DNA from: Meghimatium bilineatum
Taxonomy: Eukaryota; Mollusca; Gastropoda; Stylommatophora; Philomycidae
Assembly (NCBI GenBank): GCA_034231615.1
Contig: CM067317.1
Span: 15,281,073 to 15,345,072, forward strand
DNA length: 64,000 bases
Direction of reading: 5' to 3'
The position numbers were made by a program, and so were the translations under genes. The notes beneath the pieces are model-generated. The model saw only the letters and a program-made list of their open reading frames with translations, had not been told where the DNA came from and made no database searches. The stretch's first letter is position 1. Each line of letters opens with the position of its first letter. Shown in pieces: positions 32,756-45,670 of this stretch.

Positions 32756-33360
32756 GGCGGGTGGTTGCTTGTTCCGAATTGAATTTGCAATATCAAATAA
32801 CTTGCGATAACTAAACGCTCCTTAGAACTAAATTGGAATCAATCATTGTCTCTGGAAATTGATATTTCTGCAGTTTAGTGAGTTACCACATCTTGCTAGC
32901 CAGACGAGTGACGCTAGATTCGATTAGTTGTAATCAACTGGTACCACTACTCAAATAACTGCCACATGTTTTAAGCTGATCGGCAAACATGTTTCCTTCA
33001 TTGTGGCGACGGTTGGTAGACATATTAATCGTAAACACTCAAAGCTAATCAAGTGATTAGAGAAATATTGTATTGTTTAGATAAGTAATGAGGTAGGAAA
33101 TTCACTTTTTAACCCTATTTTGCCATACGGAAAATCACTTTTTAACTCAATTTTACCATACGGATTCGAGTAAGTCCTTCCACGATCACTTTTATTTGCC
33201 ACATAAGTTATTATTTATTCATATTCTAAGTAGAAAATTTGGACTTACTTCGTCCTTGACATTTGTTGAACTCAAAAATAACTTCATCTATACTGAAAAA
33301 ATATAAGTGGTGAACCCAAGACAGAAGATAAGGTGGGGTGGGTGGGGGGCGTAAAACCAT
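31970..33360. other. Mostly unassigned; small repeats
   Basis: Holds a 41-bp triplicate at 32440-32565 (core GGTGGTATTTCGTAGTTACA), a (GA)n run at 32728-32755 and a 34-bp duplication at 33100-33170 (TCACTTTTTAAC.. and CCATACGG). No gene. Confidence 0.6.
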
Positions 33361-33364
33361 CAGC

Positions 33365-33680
33365 TTCCATTAGAAAGTATGAATATGACACTCTGTACAA
33401 GCTGTACTAGGCAGTATCAATATGACACTCTGTGCTAGGCAGTATGAATATAACACTCTGTGCTAGACAGTGTGAATATGACACTATGTACTATACTAGG
33501 AAGTGTGAATATGACACTCTGTGTTAGGCAGGATGAATATGACACACTGTGCTAGGCAGTATGAATATAGCACTCTGTGCTAGACAGTGTGAATATGACA
33601 CTATGTATTATACTAGGAAGTATTAATATGATATTATGTGCTAGGAAATGTGAATATGACACTCTGTACAATGAATTATG
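33365..33680. repeat. 28-bp minisatellite, degenerate, about ten units
   Basis: Unit GTATGAATATGACACTCTGT plus GCTAGGCA; several units carry an extra TATACTAG insertion. Confidence 0.9.
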
Positions 33681-33779
33681 AATGCGAAATTTTATACTAC
33701 GAAGTTAACCAAATAGTGGATAACCCTCCGACCCCTACTTAATCCGACATTTTAAACGGTTTATCTAGAAAAGTTAAAC

Positions 33780-34285
33780 ATAAATCAGACTAAACAGCAG
33801 GAGATACACACGAGAACAATGGAATTGATATTCATTTATATAAACCCATGACACGTATTTTCAAGAAGAAAACTTTGCTACCAGTGCCAAACCTGGAAAA
33901 TGACAGCACAAGACAAAAGAAAAATAGTGACTACAGAAATGACATGCCTATGAAGAATACGTGGAAAGTCATTAAGAAATAGAGTTAGAAACGATAACAT
34001 CAAACAGATAACCAAAACAATACCAGTAGTGGAACACATCAAAAAACAACAGATCAATTGGTTTTCACACGCTTCCAGACCAGCAACAGATAGCATGCCA
34101 CAAATGGCCATGACACATAGACTATAAAGTATAATAGTCATGACACATAGAATGGCAGACAATGTAAATATAGAATCACAAAAATCAAAGAATCCACAGG
34201 AACAAGCTTAAAACAGCACACAATAAAGCCATCTCCAGAGAACTCTTCCACCCCTGACGCCATAATGCAAACAAGGGTCACAGCG
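33780..34285 (+). pseudogene. LINE family F2 with (GATA) tail
   Basis: Plus strand shows CYQCQTWKMTAQDKRKIVTT (thumb), RVRNDNIKQITKTIPVVEHI, KKQQINWFSHASRPATDS and the 3' block CCATCTCCAGAGAACTCTTC, CACCCCTGACGCC, CAAACAAGGGTCACAGCGTA, which runs directly into GATAGATAGATA. Frames are broken by stops and small indels. Confidence 0.8.
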
Positions 34286-34664
<379 letters not shown>

Positions 34665-34755
34665 CTATCTACACGATGTGGCACTTGTTTGCCTTGTGGC
34701 GTCAGGGGTAGAAGAATTCTCTGGAGATGGCCTACGTGTGTACTGTTTGTAAGAT
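34665..34755 (-). mobile_element. LINE F2 3' end, opposite orientation
   Basis: Reverse complement carries AAGGAACAATCTTACAAACA, GGCCATCTCCAGAGAATTCT, CTACCCCTGACGCCACAAGG, CAAACAAGTGCCACATCG then TGTAGATAGATAG. Only the last ~90 bp of the element is present, tail facing the array. Confidence 0.85.
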
Positions 34756-34759
34756 TGTT

Positions 34760-36055
34760 CCTTACTAAATAAGCGCAAATAATGGGTTAGTCAAAATGGG
34801 TAAATAAAAGTGGTTACACATTAAAATAAAATATGTTACTAAAAAAGAGTTAATAAAAAAATAACTAATATAAAATCCTTCGCCCCCCCCCCCCCAATGA
34901 AAATTCTCTTAACACTTATTTGTAAGGTAAATCTTATTTTCCTCTTCTACTTATTGACGGTCTCCACATCAGTATATTTTTTTAAATGTTGCATTTCTGA
35001 ATGATATAGTCCTGAACTATATTGTTTCAGTATATATGCTGTATCTTTGATTAATATAGAGTTATGTTATATTGTCTCAGTATACATTTAGTATATTGCT
35101 CTAGTCTATTGGCTTAGTCTTCTAATCTTTCTTACCGTCGTTGTTCTATTCCTATTATCCCGTTAAGAATATTTCTTACATTTTATTTATAGTATATTCC
35201 TCCATGATGTTCTATTTGTTCATAATTGTACACATTGTTGTTCCTGAACAAATTACATTAGATGTCGGCGATATGCAATTAACCATCCTCCCTGTAGTAG
35301 GATGTTTCACGGACAACTTTGAATACCTGTTTTTTGATGTTTTTTTCTTATTCTGTGTGATCTTTCTATTCATTATTATATGTTTATTTTCCGACGAAGA
35401 TCTTAAATTGAATCATCAATCGTAACATGTCTTACACGTCTATTATAATTATTTATATTATGTTTGAATTTAGTAATCGTAAATATATGTAACACATTTT
35501 TTGTTTACAATATTTGTTTTGGTGCATTTCTGCTCCTACGACCCGCACCTGATGCTCGGATTTTCGGTTTTGGTAATGGCTGTATGTTTATTGTTTGAAT
35601 CTACCGGTAATTTAGACTTTACTGTGTGCGGAAGCAATGTTGACACAAACATTAGAAAAAGTGATTAACACCTGCAGCAGTTGTATTTGGATATACAGTA
35701 ATGGCTTTTGGAATATGCAACGCAGGCACATAGGAAGGTATGTTAATTATAAAACCATGAGAATACATAAACACACAAGACAGAAAAACATAAAAACAAA
35801 GCTATTCTCTAGTAAAGTTCCTTCGCGCTGGTGTCACTTACTTTGAATGATTCAATATTTCAATCGCTAGCAGTAAAAACAATACACACTAAATGAACTA
35901 TAGTCAGCCGCAGCAATGACAATGTGTAATGATGTATGAGGCCAGCAGTAAACAATATCACACTTTCTGTTTTCCAAACAACATCCTGCTAATCTGAAGG
36001 TGGTTAAAAACGAACATAGAAGAATAAGATTTTGTAAATAAAAGATAAAGACTTA
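34760..36055. other. AT-rich DNA, no supported gene
   Basis: Poly-C run at about 34884. The frame 35141-35425 would encode a hydrophobic peptide, but its T-rich composition explains this and no family is recognised. Confidence 0.45.
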
Positions 36056-36059
36056 CTAT

Positions 36060-36190
36060 GTCTACACACAGAAAGAAGCCACAGGAACAAGCTTACAAAC
36101 AGCGCACAAGAAGGCCATCTCCAGAGAACTCTTCCACCCCTAAAGCCGCAAGGCAAACAAGGGACACAGCGTATAGATAGATAGATAGAC
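36060..36190 (+). mobile_element. LINE F2 3' end with short GATA tail
   Basis: AGAAGCCACAGGAACAAGCT, GGCCATCTCCAGAGAACTCT, CCACCCCTAAAGCCGCAAGG, GGACACAGCGTATAGATAGA: the same 3' end as at 34.2 kb, here with only about four GATA units. Confidence 0.9.
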
Positions 36191-36239
36191 ACACGCAAAA
36201 CTAATTTCACATCACACACTAATATGACATTATAAGAAA

Positions 36240-36525
36240 TGTGGGTGACAGCGCAGTTGAGATTTATAGAAGAACAGCAATGGCGATGTGAAAATTAAAA
36301 CAATTAAGAAACTATGGAAGGGTACTAGCATAAGAACCAAGTTGTGTTTACTACGAAAATGTTTGTTTCTTGTGGCGACATAAGGATGTCCAGCATGAAA
36401 ACTAAATAAAACAGTGGCCAAGAGAATAGCCTCATTTGAGCGAAAATTCTATAGAAGAGTTCTGAGAATACCATAGACAGTAATGAAAACAAACAATGAG
36501 ATTTTAAGAATAATTAACGTCCAGG
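36240..36525 (+). pseudogene. LINE family D/E RT thumb fragment
   Basis: The plus strand reads KTKLCLLRKCLFLVAT, then [24 protein letters not shown] and LRIP, then [14 protein letters not shown], equivalent to FPVATYGCETWTL...KCYRKILRI. It is cut off at the start of the GATA array. Confidence 0.75.
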
Positions 36526-37294
<769 letters not shown>

Positions 37295-38270
37295 AACCTT
37301 CTAAATCATGTGCAAACTAAGTAAATAAATTGAAAACTGTTTACATTAACTGTAAACTGAGTGAATTATGTGGAAACTGAGAAAATAATATCCAAAAATG
37401 AGCGAATCATGTGCACGTTTCTCAAATAATGTGCAAATGGAGGACATCAAGTGTAAACTGAGCAGATTATTTGTAAACTATATGTAGTAAGCAAGTGTAA
37501 ACTATTGTTTCTCTGCAATGTTTGTGTGAACTGGTAAACTGGTACCTGGTGAACTGGTAAAACATTGAAAATTCTAGAACCACATTGTTAAATATAGTTC
37601 ATATTCTAGTTGATATAAATTCTGACTCACATATTTAAACTATGAAATGATGGACTAGATTGTTAAGGTTTCTGTATGGCACGCCACGCAGACATAGCTC
37701 TCTCATGAGATAAAGTTTCAGGTTCAGACGTTTACGCCCAAATAAGAGGAAATGTTACCCGAACAATAATTTAAATTCTTGTCCACATTGTTGACGTTTT
37801 TAAAGGTGTAGAATTCAACAACAAAATATTATTTACCCTAAATTGGAATCATAGGGGTTGTGGTAACACGGGTGTAATGAACATTATAAACAAAAATAGG
37901 ACCAATGCCGTCTTAGTCATTATTTGTCATAATTATGAGACTACTTGTTCAAAGCTTGTTTCCTTGGTGCTGATATTTGCATACGATTGTGTGTTTAGTT
38001 TGTTTCATGATTAGAATAACTTTATTTCTATTAATATTTATGTCAATACTAAATAATCAATAAACCGTTCATCTGGTGAGAATTCTTGTTATTGATTTCT
38101 CAGTGCATTCTAAGATTTCTAGAAGTAAAAAAAAATGTAAAGTAACGCATAGCATTTATTAATGCCGTAAGGGTGTGAGATCTCACATTTCAGAGGCTCT
38201 GCAAATGAGGGTGGTAGCCATCTCTTCTTCCTCTAATATATCTTTACTTCCAGATTAATCCGGTACTCAT
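37295..38270. other. AT-rich DNA, degenerate repeats
   Basis: 37295-37500 has loosely repeated AATCATGTGCAAACTGAG-type units. No gene beyond that. Confidence 0.5.
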
Positions 38271-38274
38271 TTAA

Positions 38275-38375
38275 GGCTGTGTCGACCCGGGAAACTTTGC
38301 GATCTGAAAAACTGGGGAATGAACCCAGGACCACTCATATGCGAATCCAGTGCGCTAACCACTGCGCTAACGCGG
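38275..38375 (-). repeat. tRNA-derived SINE head
   Basis: The minus strand shows GCGTTAGCGCAGTGGTTAGC (clear A box), CACTGGATTCGCATATGAGT and GTCCTGGGTTCATTCCCCAG (clear B box). The order and spacing match a tRNA. The following sequence is unrelated to a tRNA 3' end, so a SINE rather than a tRNA gene is more likely. Confidence 0.75.
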
Positions 38376-38384
38376 CTCTCTATA

Positions 38385-38715
38385 GATAGTATAGCTCCCT
38401 ATACTTCCCTATATAGAAGTATATACGGATATGGAAGCTGGACACTGCAAGTGAATGCAGACACGGAAAGAAATATTTGGGCTTTTGAATATGAGTGCTA
38501 TAGATGTTTGTTAAGATATAGTTATATAGAACACAAGGAACACAGGCTATTAGACAAAAGACATGCAAGAATGCCTGCGGATGTCACTAAAAGAGGTGGA
38601 ACAACTTGCTCAAGGCCGCTGATAATTCAAGAGATCAATAGGGAAGACTACGCTATGGAAAGAATATGTCACGTGATGATGAAACTCCTCAACTCTTCAC
38701 AACCGAATAGTTAGA
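38385..38715 (+). pseudogene. LINE RT thumb fragment with internal deletion (family G)
   Basis: A frame reads YGYGSWTLQVNADTERNIWA, FEYECYRCLLRYSYIEHKEH and, after a deletion, REDYAMERICHVMMKLL, comparable with GYESWTL...CYRRLLRIS and the last ERICHV segment of family E (10380). Confidence 0.7.
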
Positions 38716-38719
38716 AGAC

Positions 38720-39285
38720 ACTTTCATATTCTTGTATTAAGCGTTGGCTGATTGAGAATTTTGAACTCAGTATCTCTAGATAGTAAACAACAAAAATCCT
38801 ACGAGTATCTTGTGCATGTGTCATTTAAACAGATGCATCTTGTAGCCAGAGCTGATATGCAACCGTTCTATGTCTGTACAGCTCCGTCGATGTATCTCTT
38901 CTTATGAAAATTGTATACTTTTTTTCATTTGTACAGCTGTTGTACAAAAATTAAGCTTATTTATATCAGCCTTGTCATCTGTTTTATTTTCCGTATCTAA
39001 CAGTACATGATTTTGGAAACATTTCTGCAACCTGCTGTTATGTAAGCGAAGTTATGTTTTTCAAATACACAAAATGTCCTTCTTGTGCTGATAAGCTGAG
39101 AGAAATATAAGCGATAAGATTTGCATGAGCACAGTTCTGTGTAGTTTATTATTTAAGAAAACATTTGCAACATCTATTGCTGCCGTTATCTCATGAATGA
39201 ATCGTGCAATCATATTCAGATAATACGGAGGATTAGTTTTTCATTACATCAAGATTATAGTCAGAATGAAGGAAGTACATTATCC
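38720..39285. other. No feature seen
   Basis: AT-rich; no similarity recognised. Confidence 0.45.
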
Positions 39286-39287
39286 GC

Positions 39288-39393
<106 letters not shown>

Positions 39394-39429
39394 CTAGATA
39401 TATTTGCCATATGACAAATGCCACCAATC

Positions 39430-39890
39430 TTCAAATACAAAAATGTAGATTTAAACACCGAATAAAACTATTCAAAACGATTATTATGCCAACGGTGTGC
39501 TGCCAATGCCAAGAGTCAAACATGGACAACGACACCACAAGATAAACGTTAACTTGTGACAGTTGAAATGGCATGCTTATGCAGAATCCTAGGAATATCG
39601 CTAAGAAACATGGTGAAGAATGAGGACATTCGACAAAAACAGGCACCACCTCAATCTTGGAAAATATTAAGAGACAACAGATGAAATGGTTTAGACACAT
39701 CAGCAGACTACCACCAGATAACATACCACATCAAGCTAGGATACACAGATACAGTGAAGGCAGAACTAGAGACGTACGACGAAAACGATGGACCACTGAA
39801 ATAAAAGAGGCGACATATTCTACAATGTACTCAGCACACACGGGGGCCGTCTCCAGAAAACTCTTCTACCCCTGACGCTGAATGAACAAC
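39430..39890 (+). pseudogene. LINE family F2, RT C-terminus
   Basis: The plus strand reads KTIIMPTVCCQCQESNMDND, LRNMVKNEDIRQ, ILENIKRQQMKWFRHISRLP, HRYSEGRTRDVRRKRWTTEI and KEAT, then the shared 3' block CGTCTCCAGAAAACTCTTCT and CCCCTGACGCTGAATG. The longest open piece is 39657-39875. Confidence 0.8.
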
Positions 39891-39924
39891 TTGATAGATA
39901 GGGTTTGCAAAGGGTTTAGCGAAT

Positions 39925-40400
39925 ATACATATATTCTGTCCAGGACGTTGTCTTCGTCGTGTTTACTCGGAACGCATATATGTCCAGAGCAAGCATACCT
40001 GCATTGGCCAGTCATGTGCATACATCATACATTCTTCGATGTCGCTGGTCCATGGTCTTCTTGTTCTTCCTTGTCTTCTCTCGTTTATCACTCTGCCCTT
40101 TAGAATCAGCCGTTCGATACCATCATGTGGCTTTAAGTGTCCAAAATACTATATGTTCCTTCTTATGATGGTATTTAGAAGCCACCCTTCACTTAATTTT
40201 AGTAATTTCAATATTTCAATGTTCTTTTTCTCTGTCCGTGATATTCTTTGGATCTTACTGTAGCACTTCATTTCAAATTAATTTATTCGTTTTGATATTG
40301 TCTTGATTAAAGTCAAAGTATGGCATCCATATGTTGCCACTGGGAAAACACATGATCTTAAAAGGGTTACTTTAGTGTCGTTATTACTGACTAACGTGGT
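39925..40400 (-). pseudogene. LINE family D2, RT C-terminus
   Basis: Minus strand from 40400: MCFPSGNIWMPY (degraded FPVATYGC), KCYSKIQRIS-like, SEGWLLNTIIRRNI, YFGHLKPHDGIERLILKGRV and RQGRTRRPWTSDIEEC. Related to the plus-strand fragment at 56085-56370. Its 3' end faces the F2 LINE to its left. Confidence 0.75.
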
Positions 40401-40404
40401 CAGC

Positions 40405-41380
40405 TCAATAGTGAAAACAGTCAAAGTATAACCATCGATGTATAAGACCTATTGGCTAATGGAAAACAATCCTCCTTAATGAATCATTGGACTATTCCCC
40501 TGTTTTTCATTGACCACTATTATTGATACTTTTTATGACAGCCAATAAATATCAATGGGATAGTAAAATGAATGATTTTTAGAAGGCTTGATTTTCCAAA
40601 AGTAAATAGGTCTTTTATGTCTAGGGTTATGGTCAAAGCATGGCTTCCTTTAAGCATGGTTAAGGAAGAAAAAGGAGAGGTCGCCAATACTTCAAAATTT
40701 AGTGCACAAAGGCAACAGTTTAAGAACTGCTGGAATAAAATTCTACAACGACAGAAAACATATCACGATAAGACCAGAGATAACTTCTGAGTACAAAGAA
40801 AGATAAACATACAAATATTCAAGGGAGGAAAGACCTGGAAATGAATTTTTTAAATGTGATATACAAGCTACAGTTTAGGAAAATAATAAAGTGAAAAAAA
40901 TGCAGCTACCTCGATATGCAATACGTGCTGGCTAGCGAGGTTAGACATTCGGAAAGCTAAGAAAACAATGAATTGGGGAGTGGTAGGAATATGTATAGAA
41001 ATAAGATACAACGTTGTTCTAGATATGCGAAAACTTGCAGAAGATACTGAAAGAATCAGATTTAGCAGGTAGATGAAAACAGTGTTAATAAATATGAGCT
41101 GTTGCTTTCTTAATCTTATATAATTCTTGTATTCAGCTTTTGATGTCGTGACAGAGGTTGCGGAAATATAGCATAATTTTATTAAGACACGCCTTTCAAT
41201 AGTAGACGGGAGTCAACGTTGGTGTTAACAGGACCTATGACCATTGAAAAAAAAATGTGAGCGGCTAAGGTCAACTGTTGATTTATATACTCTTTGACAT
41301 TGTTGTTGATTTGGACGATTAAAGTTTCTTCTTGTCGAGGCACGCCCTTTTAACTATATACGCCAGTCCATCTTAATTAT
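40405..41380. other. No gene seen
   Basis: The frame 40572-40790 has no family resemblance. No tandem repeats. Confidence 0.45.
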
Positions 41381-41384
41381 AACT

Positions 41385-41520
41385 TGTAGATGGCGTGGTC
41401 TGATAAAGGGGAAAGAGCCGCCCAAGAATACGATGGACAAAATACTTTTGAGAGTATTTAAATTTGCACCTGAATCAGGTCAACTAGCAAAAACTCGTGA
41501 ATTGCTCAGGGTATACATAA
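41385..41520 (+). pseudogene. LINE family E, last ~40 codons
   Basis: GRAA..RIRWTK-type start in one frame and ESGQLAKTRELLRVYI in another, matching AAAGQLAQNRAQRIHNED at 10.3 kb. A small 38-bp duplication (GTATACATAAAAATGACTAC) follows at about 41505-41575. Confidence 0.6.
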
Positions 41521-41769
41521 AAATGACTACATTCTATAGTTACTCGGAGTATACATAAAAATGACTACGTTCTATATAGAATATATCTCTGGAACCATCA
41601 ATAGAAAATATGGGATATGAAATGTTATAGAATTACGTGTAACAACTATCTCATTTGTACGGTTTTCAAATGTAGTTTTAGCACGACAGACATCTTTTGA
41701 TCTTAGTGACTTAGATCACTTTTGGTAGGTATGCTATTATTAATGTTACTCCTGTTGTTGTTGATAGCG

Positions 41770-42060
41770 TTCTTTCTCAAACTCCCGAATGACACCTTTT
41801 CTCATGGTCCATGCAGCGTGGCATTGGTTGTCATTATTTTCCACAAGCATCTGTTTCGTGTACGGTCAATGATTTCCGATACCGACATTCTTCCATGCCA
41901 CAATGCCAGGATGTCAAGCATATTCTTTCTTGTTCATTTCATATCCCTCTTTCTCTTCAACGTTCCTGTTGTCAAGAATATCTCTATCTTTCATTTTCAA
42001 ATGTGTCCAAACTATGTGAAATGCCTCTTTCTGAAGAGGATAATTAGCTCTCATTCTGAT
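41770..42060 (-). pseudogene. LINE RT C-terminal remnant (family P)
   Basis: Minus strand LDILALWHGRMSVSEIIDRT, then RNRCLWKIMTTNATLHG, fitting the common LINE ending W.G...SEL...T.DR..WR.M.ANA..HGT. The upstream part has LFGHI-like residues in another frame. Confidence 0.6.
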
Positions 42061-42108
42061 TTAACTTCTTTCACAATGCGTCACTCTAATCTCTCTGTTG
42101 TTTTCTAA

Positions 42109-42913
42109 ACAGTCTTATATACAACCACATTATATACTTGTCTTATATACAACCACATTATATACTTGTCTTATATACAACCACATTATATACTTGTCTT
42201 ATATACAACCACATTATATACTTGTCTTATATACAACCACATTATATACTTGTCTTATATACAACCACATTATATACTTGTCTTATATACAACCACATTA
42301 TATACTTGTCTTATATACAACCACATTATATACTTGTCTTATATACAACCACATTATATACTTGTCTTATATACAACCACATTATATACTTGTCTTATAT
42401 ACAACCACATTATATACTTGTCTTATATACAACCACATTATATACTTGTCTTATATACAACCACATTATATACTTGTCTTATATACAACCACATTACATA
42501 CTTGTCTTATATACAACCACATTACATACTTGTCTTATATACAACCACATTATATACTTGTCTTATATACAACCACATTATATACTTGTCTTATATACAA
42601 CCATATTATATACTTGTCTTATATACAACCACATTATATACTTGTCTTATATACAACCACATTATATACTTGTCTTATATACAACCACATTATATACTTG
42701 TCTTATATACAACCACATTATATACTTGTCTTATATACAACCACATTATATACTTGTCTTATATACAACCACATTATATACTTGTCTTATATACAACCAC
42801 ATTATATACTTGTCTTATATACAACCACATTATATACTTGTCTTATATACAACCACATTATATACTTGTCTTATATACAACCACATTATATACTTGTCTT
42901 ATATACAACCACA
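42109..42913. repeat. 28-bp satellite, about 28-29 nearly identical units
   Basis: Unit TTATATACAACCACATTATA plus TACTTGTC. Only three unit variants are seen: two neighbouring units with ATTACATA (about 42495 and 42523) and one with ACCATATTAT (about 42600). Because 28 is not a multiple of three and no phase has a stop, all three plus frames are open for 255-284 codons. Confidence 0.98.
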
Positions 42914-43450
42914 TCTCTGCTGCCTATTTATAATTGCTTACTACTGTGCTGAATAACATGAAAGTCCGTTCTATCTTACTTCTGAAACCCTTTTTCTCAC
43001 CTTTAGGTGGACACAGAATGATAATATTCATCACGTATATTGTTCGATTCTGTGGTTGAGGCGCAGAGATGGCAGTTCATACTATCGAGGTAACTGGTTC
43101 AATTTTAACCGCGAGAAGTTGACTACTCGGGCCGTTTAGAAAGCAGTAACAATCTACTCAACGTAAATATTGCTTAAATATTACCACACCCAAAGATGTT
43201 GCGATATATCACTACGTGTGTTTACGGTATGCTACCAACTTTATATACAATGCTTTCTATAACTTTGTGCAACATTATATAACTTTGTATAACATTGTAT
43301 AAATTGTACAAATTTATATAACTTTTTCCGTGTGCTGCAGAGGTTTGAAAGGAAAGCAAAGATTGGCAACACAGTTAACTCTGTATGCATGTCGTTCTAT
43401 AGGACTAAGAAGATTTTTGTTGTAGACTTGGCTTTTCTATTTCATATAGT
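42914..43450. other. No gene seen
   Basis: Short repeated TATAACTTTGTGCAACAT-type units at 43250-43325. Otherwise unassigned. Confidence 0.5.
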
Positions 43451-43454
43451 GCCA

Positions 43455-43605
43455 AAATGAGCCAGAAGCCATGTTGAAGTCGGATGCAGCATGCAGAGAG
43501 TCACACATATCGCAGCTAAGCTGTAAACTATGACATAGTGAGTTACGTTCTCCTGTCCATGTCATGATAACCTGTAGAAGTTTGAGATATAACGCAGAAG
43601 AAAAA
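43455..43605 (+). repeat. SINE-A copy 3
   Basis: CATGTTGAAGTCGGATG, ATATCGCAGCTAAGCTGTAA, ACTATGACATAGTGAGTTAC and GTAGAAGTTTGAGATATAAC, with an AGAAGAAAAAGAAAA tail. Confidence 0.75.
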
Positions 43606-43609
43606 GAAA

Positions 43610-44420
43610 ATGTAAAGAAACACAATAGAGCAAAAACAATGTTCATTTCCAACGTGTTCATTTTTTAGAATATGTCGTGCAGATATCGCAACTCTATAAA
43701 ACCAATCTTAATTCTCTGGAATATATCCTGCTAACCTACATGAATGTGAGAACAAAGATTTAAGGCAAATATGCACAGATACACACATATTTACATACAT
43801 GCCTGTAGATAAGGGAGGGGTTTGGGATGTTCAAATCCTCCCCCCCCCCCCTTGCAAATCTGTGCATGAGGTTTAGTACTAGGAACTTAAGGTTTATAAC
43901 AAAAATCGCCACAAGGTAAATAGCGATTTTCTTTTAAAAAACGGTTTTTAAAATTAGGTAAAAACACTTTTTTGAGGTAATCATAACTACGGTCCTGATT
44001 ACATACACGCAAGTACGCGCACATTAATGTGTACACCCTTTACATGTGTGTACTTATACGCCCTCGAAGATACACTATCCCTTGACACTATCATAACACT
44101 AGTCCTGTCAATTATGATATCAGTAGTACACGGCAGGTTGCTGCCATGGGACATAACCATTACTTTTACCTAGTACACGATAAAGATAACACGAGGATGA
44201 CCCCCAAGCTAATTAGATAGTTACCGGTAGTTAATCCCTATTAGGCCACATATGACACATCGGGCAGTAGTAATTTATCTCCATGTTGAGAATCTCGTCG
44301 CAAATTGATGTCATTCTTCTTTATAACTTATGTGGAATATTTAGCCTTTTCTGTTGATTACATTTTCTGTTTATTATTTCTGTTTTTCTGGTTTAATTTA
44401 TGTCCTGTTCAAACACTGTC
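43610..44420. other. No gene seen
   Basis: Has a C run at about 43840-43851. No coding or repeat similarity. Confidence 0.45.
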
Positions 44421-44424
44421 ACAA

Positions 44425-45240
44425 CACTGACTACCACGCTATAAACATAGGTGGATTCCTAATCCCGGAACTACGCTACGCAGACGACACAGTGCTTCTT
44501 TCAAATGATATAAAGGGATTGGTACAACTAATCAAGAACACAAAGAAATATAGCGAAGCACAAAATTTGTATTTAAACACGCAGAAAACAAAAATTATGT
44601 CAACAGATATAACAACACAACAACCAAATATAAGAATAGACAATACAGAGATAGAATGTGCGGATAAATTTGAATACTTAGGAGCAAACATCAACAGTGC
44701 AGGAGACTGCATGGCAGAAATAAGGAAGAGATTGGCAATGGCATATTGCAAAATAACACGGCTGAAAAATATATGGAAAAACAACAAAATAGAAACGAAA
44801 GTGCTAATGTTACGAACTTTTATTTTTCCGGTTGCGACATACGGCTGTGAAACATGGACTCTAAGTAAAACAGCGGTAAAGAGGATCAACGCCTTCGAGC
44901 TGAAATGCTACAGGAAGATACTTCGAATATCATGGAAGGATAAAATCAGAAACTCAGATATTATAAACACATTGAATATTCCAGAGTGTTGGTTACTAAA
45001 CACAATAACAAAAAGAAAACTACGCCTGTTTGGTCATATACAGAGACATAACTGTTTAGAAAAACAAATAATGGAGGGAAGAGTACCTTGGAAGAGTTGA
45101 ATGGGCAGACCAAGAAGACGATGGACAGACGACATTAAATATAACATCGCTAGAAAATGCAAGCCACATCGCCCAAGACAGAGAGAGGTTCAGATAGTTC
45201 ATTGGGAAGACAACGTTCTGGAAGGAATACGTCACATGAC
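44425..45240 (+). mobile_element. Best-preserved RT copy, LINE family D (RTE-like)
   Basis: One frame of over 200 codons (open to 45100) reads GGFLIPELRYADDTVLLSND, so the catalytic YADD box is intact, then YSEAQNLYLNTQKTKIMSTD, FEYLGANINSAGDCMAEIRK, FIFPVATYGCETWTLSKTAV, FELKCYRKILRISWKDKIRN, NIPECWLLNTITKRKLRLFG and HIQRHNCLEKQIMEGRV. A frameshift/stop near 45100 separates GRPRRRWTDDIK and the end (HIAQDRER, WKEYVT in other frames). The fingers and endonuclease are missing, so it cannot move on its own. The open frame suggests a recent insertion. Confidence 0.88.
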
Positions 45241-45313
45241 ACCTGTTCAAACCCTCGCATAGTTTCCGTTGGTCGTCCTTCTTTTCTTTTACTCTCCGCG
45301 TTCCAAAAGAACA

Positions 45314-45475
45314 TTTGTTTTAGAAGACCATTCTAAGTACATGACCAATGTAATTTTAGCATGTTCTTATGAAACTTGTCACAAATTCTTGGTTTGTTTT
45401 AGAAGGCCATTATAAGTGCATGACCGATGTAATTTTAACAGGTTCTTCTGAAACTTGTCACAAGTTCTTGGCTTG
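45314..45475. repeat. 79-bp tandem duplication
   Basis: Two copies starting TTTGTTTTAGAAG at 45314 and 45393, about 85 percent alike, ending CAAGTTCTTGG. Confidence 0.85.
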
Positions 45476-45670
45476 TGTCTTCCTTCAGTAAATTTCTTGT
45501 TGTAGAACTCCTCTCGCTCACTGAGTCGCTAAAATCTACATTTTGGATACCCGATATGCCAAAATCCTCTTAAATCTACATATTGATACGAGTTTACTAT
45601 ATATCAATAACCAAAATATTGGAGGATGTCCGACAAAATGGAAAGTGCCGCAGTAACCAGACAAATAAAA

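Noticed and set aside
35141-35425. Possible small two-helix membrane protein
   Set aside because: Hydrophobicity follows from T-rich DNA; no conserved motif, neighbour or regulatory signal.
38275-38375. Functional tRNA gene
   Set aside because: A and B boxes are good, but the acceptor stem is not paired and the 3' sequence is unrelated; SINE head is the better reading.
42098-42956. Three overlapping 255-284-codon open frames
   Set aside because: They are the three phases of one 28-bp stop-free tandem repeat; no start context or domain, purely a repeat effect.
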